From positions 1,165,501 to 1,229,500 of the forward strand of contig NZ_CP032707.1 of NCBI RefSeq assembly GCF_003627995.1: DNA of 64,000 nt, in the 5' to 3' direction. The notes under the pieces are model-generated. The model was given only the letters and a program-made list of their open reading frames with translations, was not told the origin of the DNA and did not search any database. This stretch comes from Brevundimonas naejangsanensis (GTDB taxonomy: Bacteria > Pseudomonadota > Alphaproteobacteria > Caulobacterales > Caulobacteraceae). Positions 56,289 to 63,624 of the stretch are shown here, in pieces; the first letter of the stretch is position 1, and every line of letters starts with the position of its first letter. The position numbers were made by a program, and so were the translations under genes.

Positions 56289-56816
56289 ATGAGCAACGAA
56301 GACAGACTGATCCTGGTGGGCCAGATCGGCGGCGCCTTCGGCGTGAAGGGCGAGGTGCGCATCAGCGCCTATACCGCCGACCCCATGGCCCTGGTCGGCT
56401 ATTCGCCGCTTCTGGGCGCTGACGGCAGGCCGGTGCTGACCCTGCTTTCGGCGCGCCCGGACAAGGCGGGGGTGGTGGCCCGGGTCAAGGAGATCGCCTC
56501 CAAGGAGGAGGCCGACGCCCGGCGCGGCCAGAAGCTGTTCGTGACCCGCGACGCCCTGCCCGAGCCGGAGGAGGACGAGTTCTACCTGACCGACCTGGTC
56601 GGCCTTCAGGCGCGCGATCCGTCCAACGCTGTGGTCGGCAAGGTGAAGTCGGTGCAGAATTTCGGCGCCTCGGACATGCTCGAGATCGCCCCCGCCGAGG
56701 GCGGCCCGACCTGGTACCTGCCCTTCACCCGCGAGGCGGCGCCGGAGCTGCACATCGGCGAAGGCTGGCTGCGCATCGTTCGTCCGACCGAGGTCAGCGA
56801 CCGCGACGAGGACTGA
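56289..56816 (+). CDS. rimM: Ribosome maturation factor RimM
   Basis: 16S rRNA processing factor of 175 residues. It has VGQIGGAFGVKGEVRISAYT, a PRC-barrel with FYLTDLVGLQARD and MLEIAPAEGGPTWYLPF. It follows rpsP as in other proteobacteria, but trmD and rplS do not come next; a glutathione transferase gene does. Confidence 0.96.
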   Translation: MSNEDRLILVGQIGGAFGVKGEVRISAYTADPMALVGYSPLLGADGRPVLTLLSARPDKAGVVARVKEIASKEEADARRGQKLFVTRDALPEPEEDEFYLTDLVGLQARDPSNAVVGKVKSVQNFGASDMLEIAPAEGGPTWYLPFTREAAPELHIGEGWLRIVRPTEVSDRDED

Positions 56817-56884
56817 CGCCGCGACGGTTGCGGATGGCGGCGCCGCTTCCGACATAGGAGCCCTGTCCCCAGCCGGAGCGTCCC

Positions 56885-57604
56885 ATGGCCGACCTGTCCG
56901 CCTTCCCCGTCACCCGCCGGTTTCCGCCGCAGCATCCCGACCGGCTGCAGCTCTATTCCTTGCCGACGCCCAACGGGGTCAAGGTCTCCATCCTGCTGGA
57001 GGAGCTGGGCCTGCCCTATGAGGCGCACCTGGTCGACATCGGCAAGGACGAGACCTGGACGCCGGAGTTCCTGTCGCTGAATCCCAACGGCAAGATCCCC
57101 GCCCTCATCGACCCCGACGGCCCGGGCGGTCGGCCCCTGCCTCTGTTCGAATCCGGGGCCATCCTGGTCTATCTGGCCGAGAAGACCGGGCGCTTCCTGC
57201 CCGCTGATCCGGCCGCGCGCTACGAGACCCTGCAGTGGGTCTTCTTCCAGATGGCGGCGATCGGGCCGATGTTCGGCCAAGTCGGCTTCTTCCATAAATT
57301 CGCCGGGCGCGACTACGAGGACAAGCGGCCGCGCGACCGCTACGTCGCCGAGTCCCGACGTCTGCTGGGCGTTCTGGAAGGGCGTTTGGCCAATGACGGG
57401 GGCGAGGCCCGCGACTGGATCATGGGCGACGACTACACCATCGCCGACATCGCCATGCTGGGCTGGGTGCGCAACCTGATCGGCTTCTATGAGGCGGGCG
57501 ACCTGGTCGGGTTCGCCGACTTCCCGCGCGTCGCCGCCTGGCTGGAGCGCGGCCTGGCGCGCCCGGCCGTGCAGCGAGGGCTGACCATTCCGGCGCGGCC
57601 GTGA
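56885..57604 (+). CDS. Glutathione S-transferase family protein (Nu-like)
   Basis: GST of 239 residues resembling the YghU/YfcG (Nu) group. N-terminal thioredoxin-fold segment: LYSLPTPNGVKVSILLEELG, NPNGKIPALIDPDG and FESGAILVYLAEKTG. The C-terminal helical domain has MGDDYTIADIAMLGW. The longer N-terminal start (residues 1-20) fits this group. The natural substrate is unknown; disulfide-bond reductase activity is typical of Nu GSTs. It is convergent with the DUF1508 gene. Confidence 0.92.
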   Translation: MADLSAFPVTRRFPPQHPDRLQLYSLPTPNGVKVSILLEELGLPYEAHLVDIGKDETWTPEFLSLNPNGKIPALIDPDGPGGRPLPLFESGAILVYLAEKTGRFLPADPAARYETLQWVFFQMAAIGPMFGQVGFFHKFAGRDYEDKRPRDRYVAESRRLLGVLEGRLANDGGEARDWIMGDDYTIADIAMLGWVRNLIGFYEAGDLVGFADFPRVAAWLERGLARPAVQRGLTIPARP

Positions 57605-57610
57605 AGGGAG

Positions 57611-57640
57611 GCGGGGGCGGGCGGTGCGCCGCGCCCCCGC
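57611..57640. terminator. Hairpin between convergent genes
   Basis: Perfect 9-bp arms GCGGGGGCG/CGCCCCCGC just after the GST stop and before the DUF1508 stop. No T tract on either side, so termination is uncertain. Confidence 0.45.
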
Positions 57641-57646
57641 GCGATC

Positions 57647-57820
57647 TCAGACTTCCTCGATCGGGGCGTCGCCGACGTGCTTCTTGATCGACTCGATCGC
57701 GCGCTTGGCGCCCGACTTGTCGGAATAGCCCTCGGTCGAGAAGATGATCTCGGAGTTGTACTTGAACCGGACCCGGAACTCGCCGGCCTTGTCCTGATAG
57801 ACTTCGAACTTGTGCGCCAT
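57647..57820 (-). CDS. DUF1508 (YegP-type) small protein
   Basis: A single DUF1508 repeat of 57 residues: FEVYQDKAGEFRVRFKYNSE, then IIFSTEGYSDKSGAKRAIES. Family members such as YegP carry two repeats; this one has a single unit. The predicted fold is a small alpha/beta sandwich. ATG 57820 gives MAHKFEVYQD, the usual start. The function is unknown. Confidence 0.92.
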   Translation of the reverse strand: MAHKFEVYQDKAGEFRVRFKYNSEIIFSTEGYSDKSGAKRAIESIKKHVGDAPIEEV

Positions 57821-57923
57821 GGTCGCCTCGCTCTGACGGCCGTAAGTCGGCCGAGGGCCAAAGGCTGCCACGGCTCCGCTCCGGGCGTAAAGGGCGTGAA
57901 CTGTAAAACGGGGTAAGGGCGGA

Positions 57924-59096
57924 TCAGGCCCGGGCCGGAATCCAGCGCCGCGCCGCCAGGGCGATGAAGCCGACCGCCAGCCCCCAGAAGGCCGAGCCGA
58001 CTCCGAACAGGGCCACGCCCGAGGCCGTGGCGGCGAAGGTCAGCACCGCCGCCTCGCGGTCCCTGGCCTCACCCATCATGGCCGCCAGCGATCCCGTCAG
58101 CGGCGCGATCAGGGCCAGGCCGGTGATGGCGGCCAGCGCCCCCGTCGGCATGGCGATGAACAGGCCGGCCAGTGGCGCGGCGAACAGGGCGACGACCAGG
58201 TAGAAGAGGCCGTAGATCACCCCCACGGTCCAACGCCGCGCGGGGTCAGGATGGGCGTCCGGCCCCGTGCAGATGGCGGCGGTGATGGCGGCCAGGTTGA
58301 CCCCATGCGCGCCGAAGGGGGCGAGAAGCGTGCTGGTCAGGCCGCCCCAGAAGATCAGTTTTCCGGCGGGCGGGGCGTAGCCGGCGGCCCTCAGCACCAC
58401 CAGGCCCGGCAGGTTCTGCGACGCCAGCGTCACCCGATACAGGGGCAGGGCCAGGCTGACCGCCGCCTTCCAGTCGAAGGCGGGCAGGACTGGGGCCAGG
58501 CTGCCGAACAGGCCGGTCCCGGCGGGCAGGGCGACCTGGCCGCGAACCGCCAGCACGGCGACGGCGGCGACGAGAACGGCGGGCAGGGCCCAGGCGGGCG
58601 CCAGCCGCCGCATGACCAGGAAGACCAGCAGCAGGCCCGCCGCCAGGGTCAGATCGGTCGGGAACACGAGGAACAGCTTGAGGCAGAAGGGCAGCAGCAC
58701 CCCCGCCAGCATGGCCGAGGCGACGGCGGCCGGAATGCGCTCGGCCAGCCGTCCCAGGGCCGGGACCAGTCCCGTCAGCACCATCATCAGCCCGGCGATG
58801 ACGAAGGCGCCCACGGCGGTCGACCACCCCAGACCCAGGGTCGAGGCCGCCAGCAGGGCCGCGCCCGGCGTCGACCAGGCCAGCACCACGGGCATCTTCA
58901 GCCGCCAGCTCAGCACTGCGCCGGGCAGGCCGATGCCCAGGCACAGGGCCGTGACCATGGAGATGATCTGGGCGGGCGCAGCGCCCATGGCCTGGCCCGC
59001 CTGCACCACCAGGGCCACGGTCCCGCCGAAGCCGACGACGGTCGCCACGGCGGCGGCCGAGACGCTGGCGGGGGGAGGCAGGCGCGATGGGCTCAT
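57924..59096 (-). CDS. Benzoate/H+ symporter BenE family transporter
   Basis: Inner-membrane transporter of 390 residues with about twelve hydrophobic helices. Family features are VALVVQAGQAMGAAPAQIIS near the start, GLPGAVLSWRLKMPVVLAWSTPGAALLA, and LASQNLPGLVVLRAAGYAPP in the middle. Benzoate is only the family's type substrate; no ben or cat genes are nearby, so transport of other aromatic or carboxylic compounds is possible. Confidence 0.93.
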   Translation of the reverse strand: MSPSRLPPPASVSAAAVATVVGFGGTVALVVQAGQAMGAAPAQIISMVTALCLGIGLPGAVLSWRLKMPVVLAWSTPGAALLAASTLGLGWSTAVGAFVIAGLMMVLTGLVPALGRLAERIPAAVASAMLAGVLLPFCLKLFLVFPTDLTLAAGLLLVFLVMRRLAPAWALPAVLVAAVAVLAVRGQVALPAGTGLFGSLAPVLPAFDWKAAVSLALPLYRVTLASQNLPGLVVLRAAGYAPPAGKLIFWGGLTSTLLAPFGAHGVNLAAITAAICTGPDAHPDPARRWTVGVIYGLFYLVVALFAAPLAGLFIAMPTGALAAITGLALIAPLTGSLAAMMGEARDREAAVLTFAATASGVALFGVGSAFWGLAVGFIALAARRWIPARA

Positions 59097-59149
59097 GCGT
59101 CCAAGCTAGGCCGGGCGGCGGCGCGTCGAAAGAAGAAAGCGCTCAAAAG

Positions 59150-59300
59150 CCCTCCCCCTCGATGGGGGAGGGTGGGGTGGGGGTGCGAGCAGGCGGCGTC
59201 TTGGTGAGTTCGGGAGACGTCGAGGCGTCTCAGGCGCCACTGCTTCAGCGTTGTGCCTTCACCCCCATCCCCGGCCCTTCCCCCATCGAGGGGGAAGGGA
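59150..59300. repeat. Family D long inverted repeat
   Basis: CCTCCCCCTCGATGGGGGAG at the left and a near complement at the right, with GGGTGGGG/CACCCCCAT inner arms. It occupies most of the space between the fabI terminator and benE. Confidence 0.9.
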
Positions 59301-59306
59301 GATTTG

Positions 59307-59337
59307 AAAAAGGGCCGCCGGTTCGCCCGACGGCCCT
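59307..59337 (-). terminator. Intrinsic terminator of fabI
   Basis: On the minus strand AGGGCCGTCGG/CCGGCGGCCCT (one G-T wobble), then TTTT. It lies 27 bp after the fabI stop. Confidence 0.88.
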
Positions 59338-59363
59338 CTGTCTTTGCCGAAGCCCGGTCGGGA

Positions 59364-60185
59364 TCAGCCCTCCATGTCGTCCGGCAGGCCGACGGCGTGG
59401 AAGCCGGCGTCGACGTGAACGACTTCGCCCGTGGTCGAGCGGCCCAGGTCCGAGCACAGCCACAGGGCGGCGCCGGCGACGCCTTCCATCGAGGTCTCTT
59501 CCTTGATCAGGGAGAACTGGGCCGACTTGGAGTGCAGGCCGCGCCCGCCCGAGATGCCGGCCAGCGACAGGGTGCGCATGGCGCCCGCCGAGATGGCGTT
59601 GACGCGGATGCCCTTCGGACCGAGATCGCGCGCGATATAGCGGGTCGCGGCCTCAAGGGCGGCCTTGGCCACGCCCATGGTGTTGTAGTTGGGGATGACC
59701 CGCTCGGACCCGAGGTAGGTCAGGGTGATCATCGAGCCGCCGTTGGGCATCAGCTTGGCCGAGCGCTTGGCCACGTCGACGAAGCTGAAGGCCGAGATGT
59801 TCATGGCCAGCAGGAAGCTGTCGCGCGAGGTGTTGTCGACGAAGGAGCCCTTGAGCTCGTCCTTGTTGGCGAAGGCGATGGCGTGGACGACGAAGTCGAT
59901 CGTGCCGAATTCCTTCTCCAGCTCCTCGAAGGCCTTGTCCATCGAGGCGTCGTCGGTGACGTCGGCCTGGATCAGCAGCTTGGCGCCGACGCTTTCGGCC
60001 AGCGGGCGCACGCGCCGCTCAAGGCCCTCGCCCAGATAGGTGAAGGCCAGCTCGGCACCCTGGGCGGCCAGCTGGGAGGCGATGCCCCAGGCGATGGAAC
60101 TGGAGTTGGCCACCCCCATGATCAGGCCCTTCTTGCCCTTCATCAGGTCGCCGGTGGGCATGTCCCAGCCTTCGCTCGTCGCCAT
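59364..60185 (-). CDS. fabI: Enoyl-[acyl-carrier-protein] reductase (NADH), FabI
   Basis: Last reductive step of each fatty-acid elongation cycle; the common target of triclosan. The 273-residue SDR-type protein has GKKGLIMGVANSSSIAWGIA, LIQADVTDDAS, VHAIAFANKDELKG and the active-site YNTMGVAKAALEAATRYIA (YxxMxxxK variant). The first 14 residues (MATSEGWDMPTGDL) may be extra; MPTGDLMKGKKG is an alternative start. It is monocistronic between repeats. Confidence 0.97.
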   Translation of the reverse strand: MATSEGWDMPTGDLMKGKKGLIMGVANSSSIAWGIASQLAAQGAELAFTYLGEGLERRVRPLAESVGAKLLIQADVTDDASMDKAFEELEKEFGTIDFVVHAIAFANKDELKGSFVDNTSRDSFLLAMNISAFSFVDVAKRSAKLMPNGGSMITLTYLGSERVIPNYNTMGVAKAALEAATRYIARDLGPKGIRVNAISAGAMRTLSLAGISGGRGLHSKSAQFSLIKEETSMEGVAGAALWLCSDLGRSTTGEVVHVDAGFHAVGLPDDMEG

Positions 60186-60298
60186 GGGTTCGTCTCCGTC
60201 AAATCAGATCGTTGACGCGCCTTTTGGACGCCCGCGCGGCGGGTGACAAGTGGAGCGCTGACGCTGGCGTTTGGCGATCGGGGGCCTAAGTTGGAGCC

Positions 60299-60640
60299 AT
60301 GAGCTTCGACGTCGACAGTCCGAACGCGCAGCCGCAAGCCGTGCCGATCTTTTTCGACCGGCGCGAACTGGACCAGATGCTGCGGGTCTATGGACGGATG
60401 GTGGCCGCGGGCGAGTGGCGCGACTACGCCATGGCCGGGGCGAGGGACCACGCCGAGTTCGCCGTCTTCCGACGCCACGGCGACGCCCCCGCCTATCGCA
60501 TCGAGAAACGTCCCGCCCTGCGGCTGAAGCAGGGCCAGTGGGCCGTGATCGGCGAGGGCGGCCATGTGCTGAAGCGCGGCCGGGACCTGGTCCAGGTGCT
60601 GCGGGTGTTCGACAGCCGCAAGTTCAGCGTGGTGGAGTAG
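60299..60640 (+). CDS. DUF2794 family protein
   Basis: Small conserved alphaproteobacterial protein of 113 residues without known function. Conserved stretches are FFDRRELDQMLRVYGRMVAAG, WRDYAMAG, AEFAVFRRHGDAPAYRIEKRP and YRIEKRPALRLKQGQWAVIG. No signal peptide or membrane segment is present, so it should be cytosolic. It is divergent from fabI with about 113 bp between starts. Confidence 0.92.
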   Translation: MSFDVDSPNAQPQAVPIFFDRRELDQMLRVYGRMVAAGEWRDYAMAGARDHAEFAVFRRHGDAPAYRIEKRPALRLKQGQWAVIGEGGHVLKRGRDLVQVLRVFDSRKFSVVE

Positions 60641-60672
60641 GGCGGGCGGGGTCCGTCGCCCTTGGCCTCTCT

Positions 60673-60780
60673 GTCGTCATCCTCGGGCTTGACCCGAGGA
60701 ACGAGCGACGATGCGTCCTCGACGGTTGGCGCCGCGCGCGCGGACAACCCGATCCTCGGGTCAAGCCCGAGGATGACGGC
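60673..60780. repeat. Family A composite inverted pair
   Basis: GTCGTCATCCTCGGGCTTGA on the left, CAAGCCCGAGGATGACGGC on the right, about 50 bp apart. It follows the DUF2794 gene. Confidence 0.92.
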
Positions 60781-60802
60781 GTGGCGGGGAGGGCAGTGAC
60801 GC

Positions 60803-60838
60803 CAAAAAGAAAAAGGCCCCGACGTCGCCGTCGGAGCC
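60803..60838 (-). terminator. Intrinsic terminator of the Bax-inhibitor-1 gene
   Basis: Minus strand: GGCTCCGACG/CGTCGGGGCC (one wobble) followed by TTTTTCTTTTT-type tract. It lies about 95 bp after the BI-1 stop, with two family P elements in between. Confidence 0.88.
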
Positions 60839-60849
60839 TCGTTCTTTGT

Positions 60850-60880
60850 GGGCCTATCGCCCTTCGGGCTGCTTGAGGCC
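60850..60880 (-). repeat. Family P element 8
   Basis: Minus-strand GGCCT-CAAGCA-GCCC-GAA-GGGC-GAT-AGGCC. The inner helix GCCC/GGGC is another compensated variant. It is followed directly by element 10 in opposite orientation. Confidence 0.9.
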
Positions 60881-60882
60881 GA

Positions 60883-60920
60883 CGCTCAAGTCGGCCGTGA
60901 CCGCGTCACGGCCATAGCGC
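60883..60920 (+). repeat. Family P element 10 (GCGC type)
   Basis: CGCT-CAAGTC, then a perfect 9-bp inner helix GGCCGTGAC-CGC-GTCACGGCC, then AT-AGCG. Same internal loop as the GGCC type, different helices and a CGC loop. Confidence 0.85.
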
Positions 60921-60933
60921 GCTTATCAAGCCT

Positions 60934-61683
60934 CTACTCCCGGCTGCCGCCCATGAAGGCCAGCAGGAACTGGAACAGGTTGATGAAGTTGATGAACAGG
61001 CTCAGGGCGCCGAAGCCCGTGGCCACGCCCATGGCGTTCTGGTCGCCGCCCAGGGCGTAGTAGGTCATCTTCAGCCGCTGGGTGTCATAGGCGATCAGGC
61101 CCGAGAAGATCAGCACGCCCAGACCCGAGATGACCAGGTACATCACGCCCGACTGCAGGAACATGTTGACCAGCATGGCGATGATCAGGCCGATCACGCC
61201 CATGATCAGGAAGGTGCCCATGCCGCTCAGGTCCTTCTTGGTCGTGTAGCCGACCAGGCTGAGACCGCCGAAGGCCGCCGCCGTGACGAAGAAGGTCGAG
61301 GCCAGCGAACCGCCCGTATAGCGCAGGAACAGCACGCCCAGACCGGCGCCGATGGTGGCGACCACGGCCCAGTAGAGCATGTTCACGCCCTTGGCCGTCG
61401 GGTTCTTCATGAAGAACATGGAACCGAACAGCATGACCAGCGGCGAGAACTGGATGATCATGCCCAGCAGGGTCAGGCCGATGCGGCCGTCGGGCATGCG
61501 GGCGAACAGCAGCTGCTGCACCGCCGGGACGTTGCCGGTGACGTAGGCCAGGGCGCCCGCGACGACCAGGCCGATCGCCAGCTTGTTGTAGACGCCCAGC
61601 ATGAAGGCGCGCAGGCCGGCGTCGACGGACATGTCCGCCGACTGCGGAAGCGGGCGCGCATAACCGTTGTTGAAATCGCTCAT
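60934..61683 (-). CDS. Bax inhibitor-1/YccA family membrane protein
   Basis: Inner-membrane protein of 249 residues with seven predicted hydrophobic helices (AIGLVVAGALAYVTGNVPAV first; LFINFINLFQFLLAFMGG last). The C-terminal end LFINFINLFQFLLAFMGGSRE and the middle FSGLIAYDTQRLKM are hallmarks of the YbhL/YccA group. Family members are linked to membrane stress and calcium leak or FtsH modulation; the role here is not shown. It is divergent from thpR. Confidence 0.94.
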   Translation of the reverse strand: MSDFNNGYARPLPQSADMSVDAGLRAFMLGVYNKLAIGLVVAGALAYVTGNVPAVQQLLFARMPDGRIGLTLLGMIIQFSPLVMLFGSMFFMKNPTAKGVNMLYWAVVATIGAGLGVLFLRYTGGSLASTFFVTAAAFGGLSLVGYTTKKDLSGMGTFLIMGVIGLIIAMLVNMFLQSGVMYLVISGLGVLIFSGLIAYDTQRLKMTYYALGGDQNAMGVATGFGALSLFINFINLFQFLLAFMGGSRE

Positions 61684-61808
61684 CGCGAAACAAGTCTCCC
61701 AATCGGCCGGGAAATCCCGACCTTTGGCGGAAATATCGGGACGGCGCGGCGTCCTTGCAAGAAAAACCCGTCTTCCGAAGGGGCGTTCCGCCCGCTACCA
61801 AGGGTCGC

Positions 61809-62348
61809 ATGCTGCGCCTGTTCACCGCCATCGCCATCCCCGAGGACGTCGCCGAGACCCTGGCGCGCCGCCAGTCCGGCCTGCCCGGCGCGCGCTGGCG
61901 GCCGCTGGAGGCCCTGCACGTCACCCTGGCCTTCTATGGCGAGGCGTCCGAGCGGACGGCCGACGACCTGGCCTCGGAGCTGAGCCGGGCCGAGGGCGGG
62001 GGCGCCTTCGAGATCGTCCTGAACGGCGTCGGGGCCTTCGGCGACGCCCACCGCACCCATACGCTGTGGGCCGGGGTGGAGCGCTCGGAGCCGCTGAACG
62101 TCCTGGCCGGGCGCTGCCGCGCGGCGGGCGAGCGGGCGGGCGTCCCGCCGGAGAAGCGCGAATACCGGCCGCACGTCACCCTGGCCTACCTCAAGCCCCA
62201 GGCGAACCCGGACCGCATAGGCGCCTGGATCGCCGGGCACAACCTGTTGAAGTCGCCGCCGATCCGGGTCGACCGCTTCGGCCTCTATTCCAGCGTCCTG
62301 ACCGGCGACGGCAGCGTCTATACGCTGGAGCGGGAGTATCGGCTGTGA
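61809..62348 (+). CDS. thpR: RNA 2',3'-cyclic phosphodiesterase ThpR (2'-5' RNA ligase family)
   Basis: 2H phosphoesterase of 179 residues. Two HxT motifs, HVTLAFYG (near residue 38) and HVTLAYLK (near 122), form the active site. FTAIAIPEDVAETLA is the usual start. The family opens 2',3'-cyclic phosphates and ligates tRNA halves in vitro; the cellular role is unclear. The start is ATG 61809. It overlaps the GNAT gene by four bases (GTGA). Confidence 0.94.
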   Translation: MLRLFTAIAIPEDVAETLARRQSGLPGARWRPLEALHVTLAFYGEASERTADDLASELSRAEGGGAFEIVLNGVGAFGDAHRTHTLWAGVERSEPLNVLAGRCRAAGERAGVPPEKREYRPHVTLAYLKPQANPDRIGAWIAGHNLLKSPPIRVDRFGLYSSVLTGDGSVYTLEREYRL

Positions 62349-62914
62349 TCGAGCGTCCGACCTCGCCCTTGGGGCCCACGCTGGAGACGGAACGCCTGTT
62401 CCTTCGCCCGCCGACGCTGGAGGACTTCCCCCGTTGGGCCGAGTTCCAGGCTGACCCTGAAACGACCCGCTTCATCGGCGGGGCGCAGTCCAGGCATCAG
62501 GTGTGGCGGACCATCGCCTCGGTCGCGGGCATGTGGGCCCTGCAGGGCGAGGGCATGTTCTCGGTGATCGAGAAGACGACCGGCGACTGGATGGGCCGCA
62601 TCGGCCCCTTGCACCCCTACGACTGGCCGGGCCGCGAGGTGGGCTGGAGCCTGCACCGCGACGCCATGGGCAAGGGCTATGCGGTCGAGGCGGCGGCGGC
62701 GACCATGGACTACGCCTTCGACGAGCTGGACTGGCCCGACGTCATCCACTGCATCGACCCGGACAACCGCGCCTCGGAGAAGGTGGCCGAACGGCTGGGC
62801 TCGACCAACCGCGGGCCGGGCCGGGCGCCGCCGCCCTTCCACGAAATGCCGCTCAACCTGTGGGGCCAGACGCGGGACGAGTGGCGGGTGAACCGTCTGA
62901 AACTGAGGCGGTGA
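62345..62914 (+). CDS. GNAT family N-acetyltransferase
   Basis: RimJ/RimL-type acetyltransferase of 189 residues: LETERLFLRPPTLEDFPRW, the EVGWSLHRDAMGKGYAVEAA acetyl-CoA motif and CIDPDNRASEKVAERLG. Such proteins acetylate the N-terminus of a ribosomal protein or a small amine; the substrate is unknown. The GTG start at 62345 overlaps thpR, so they are probably coupled. Confidence 0.93.
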   Translation: MIERPTSPLGPTLETERLFLRPPTLEDFPRWAEFQADPETTRFIGGAQSRHQVWRTIASVAGMWALQGEGMFSVIEKTTGDWMGRIGPLHPYDWPGREVGWSLHRDAMGKGYAVEAAAATMDYAFDELDWPDVIHCIDPDNRASEKVAERLGSTNRGPGRAPPPFHEMPLNLWGQTRDEWRVNRLKLRR

Positions 62915-62917
62915 TCT

Positions 62918-63041
62918 CTCCTCCCCATGACATGGAGAGGTGGCGCGGCGGCGTAGCCGACGTGACGGAGGGGCCGCCTGGTTCCGCCGAGATAGCCCCT
63001 CCACCACTTCGTGGTCCCCCCCCCCATTGCATGGGGAGGAA
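62918..63041. repeat. Family D long inverted repeat (diverged)
   Basis: CTCCTCCCCATGACATGG at the left, CATTGCATGGGGAGGA at the right. The right arm contains a run of ten C (63016-63025), unusual even for this DNA. Confidence 0.8.
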
Positions 63042-63059
63042 AGGCGGCGCTTGCGGTTG

Positions 63060-63074
63060 GAACATAGGCAGAAC
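63060..63074 (+). promoter_or_regulatory. LexA (SOS) box upstream of mmcB
   Basis: Perfect GAAC-N7-GAAC direct repeat, the alphaproteobacterial LexA-binding consensus, 10 bp before the mmcB ATG. It would block the start region when LexA is bound. MmcB genes are known SOS genes in Caulobacter, which supports the call. Confidence 0.8.
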
Positions 63075-63084
63075 ATAAAGACCC

Positions 63085-63530
63085 ATGGCCGCCGCCGCCC
63101 TTCATCTCGAACTGGTCTTCAGCCGTCCTGAGACGACCCTGTCCGTCACGCGCGGGGCCGCGCGGCTGATGCTGGACCTGGGCTATGCCCCCTGCTGGAG
63201 GTCGGGCTGCCCAACGGGCGACGCGCCGACGTCATGGCTTTGGGGCCCAAGGGCGACATCGTCATCTGCGAGGTGAAGTCGGGGATCGACGACTATCGCG
63301 TCGACCGCAAATGGCACGAGTACGGGCCGTTCTGCGACGCCTTCTACTTCGCCGTGGCGCCGGAGTTTCCGCAAGAAATCCTGCCGGACGAGCCGGGTCT
63401 GATCGTCGCCGACGGCTTCGGCGGGGCGGTGGTGCGCGACGCCCCCGCCACGCCCTTGGCTCCGGCGCGGCGCAAGGCGTTGACCCTGGCCTTCGCCCGG
63501 CTGGGCGCGCTCAGGACGATGCGGGACTGA
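63085..63530 (+). pseudogene. mmcB: MmcB family DNA repair protein, frameshifted
   Basis: MmcB is a PD-(D/E)XK-like protein of the SOS regulon. The first frame (63085 on) encodes TRGAARLMLDLGYAP and then loses similarity. The second frame gives MALGPKGDIVICEVKSGIDD and DRKWHEYGPFCDAFYFAVAP up to the stop at 63530. Adding one base to the five-C run at 63188-63192 joins them as LLEVGLPNGRRADVMALGPKG, a normal family sequence. The gene is about 149 residues when repaired. A LexA box lies directly upstream. Slippage or a sequencing error are both possible. Confidence 0.85.
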
Positions 63531-63553
63531 TCGCGAGATCGTCAGGCGCAGTC

Positions 63554-63592
63554 GCGCTCAAGCCGCGAGCGACCGCGTCGCGAGCATAGCGC
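63554..63592 (+). repeat. Family P element 11 (GCGC type)
   Basis: GCGCT-CAAGCC, inner GCGAGCGAC-CGC-GTCGCGAGC (seven pairs of nine, with a tandem G-A/A-G mismatch), then AT-AGCGC. It lies between the convergent mmcB and RegA-type genes. Confidence 0.8.
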
Positions 63593-63593
63593 C

Positions 63594-63624
63594 CCAAAAT
63601 GAAGCGATAGGCGCAGCCTATCGC
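63594..63624 (-). terminator. Terminator overlapping the stop of the RegA-type gene
   Basis: Perfect 9-bp arms GCGATAGGC/GCCTATCGC (63604-63624), followed on the minus strand by TTCATTTT. The gene's TAG stop lies inside the stem. Confidence 0.7.

Noticed and set aside
63016-63025. Run of ten C as a phase-variation tract.
   Set aside because: It lies in a non-coding family D repeat, 60 bp before mmcB and outside its SOS promoter; no gene frame depends on it.
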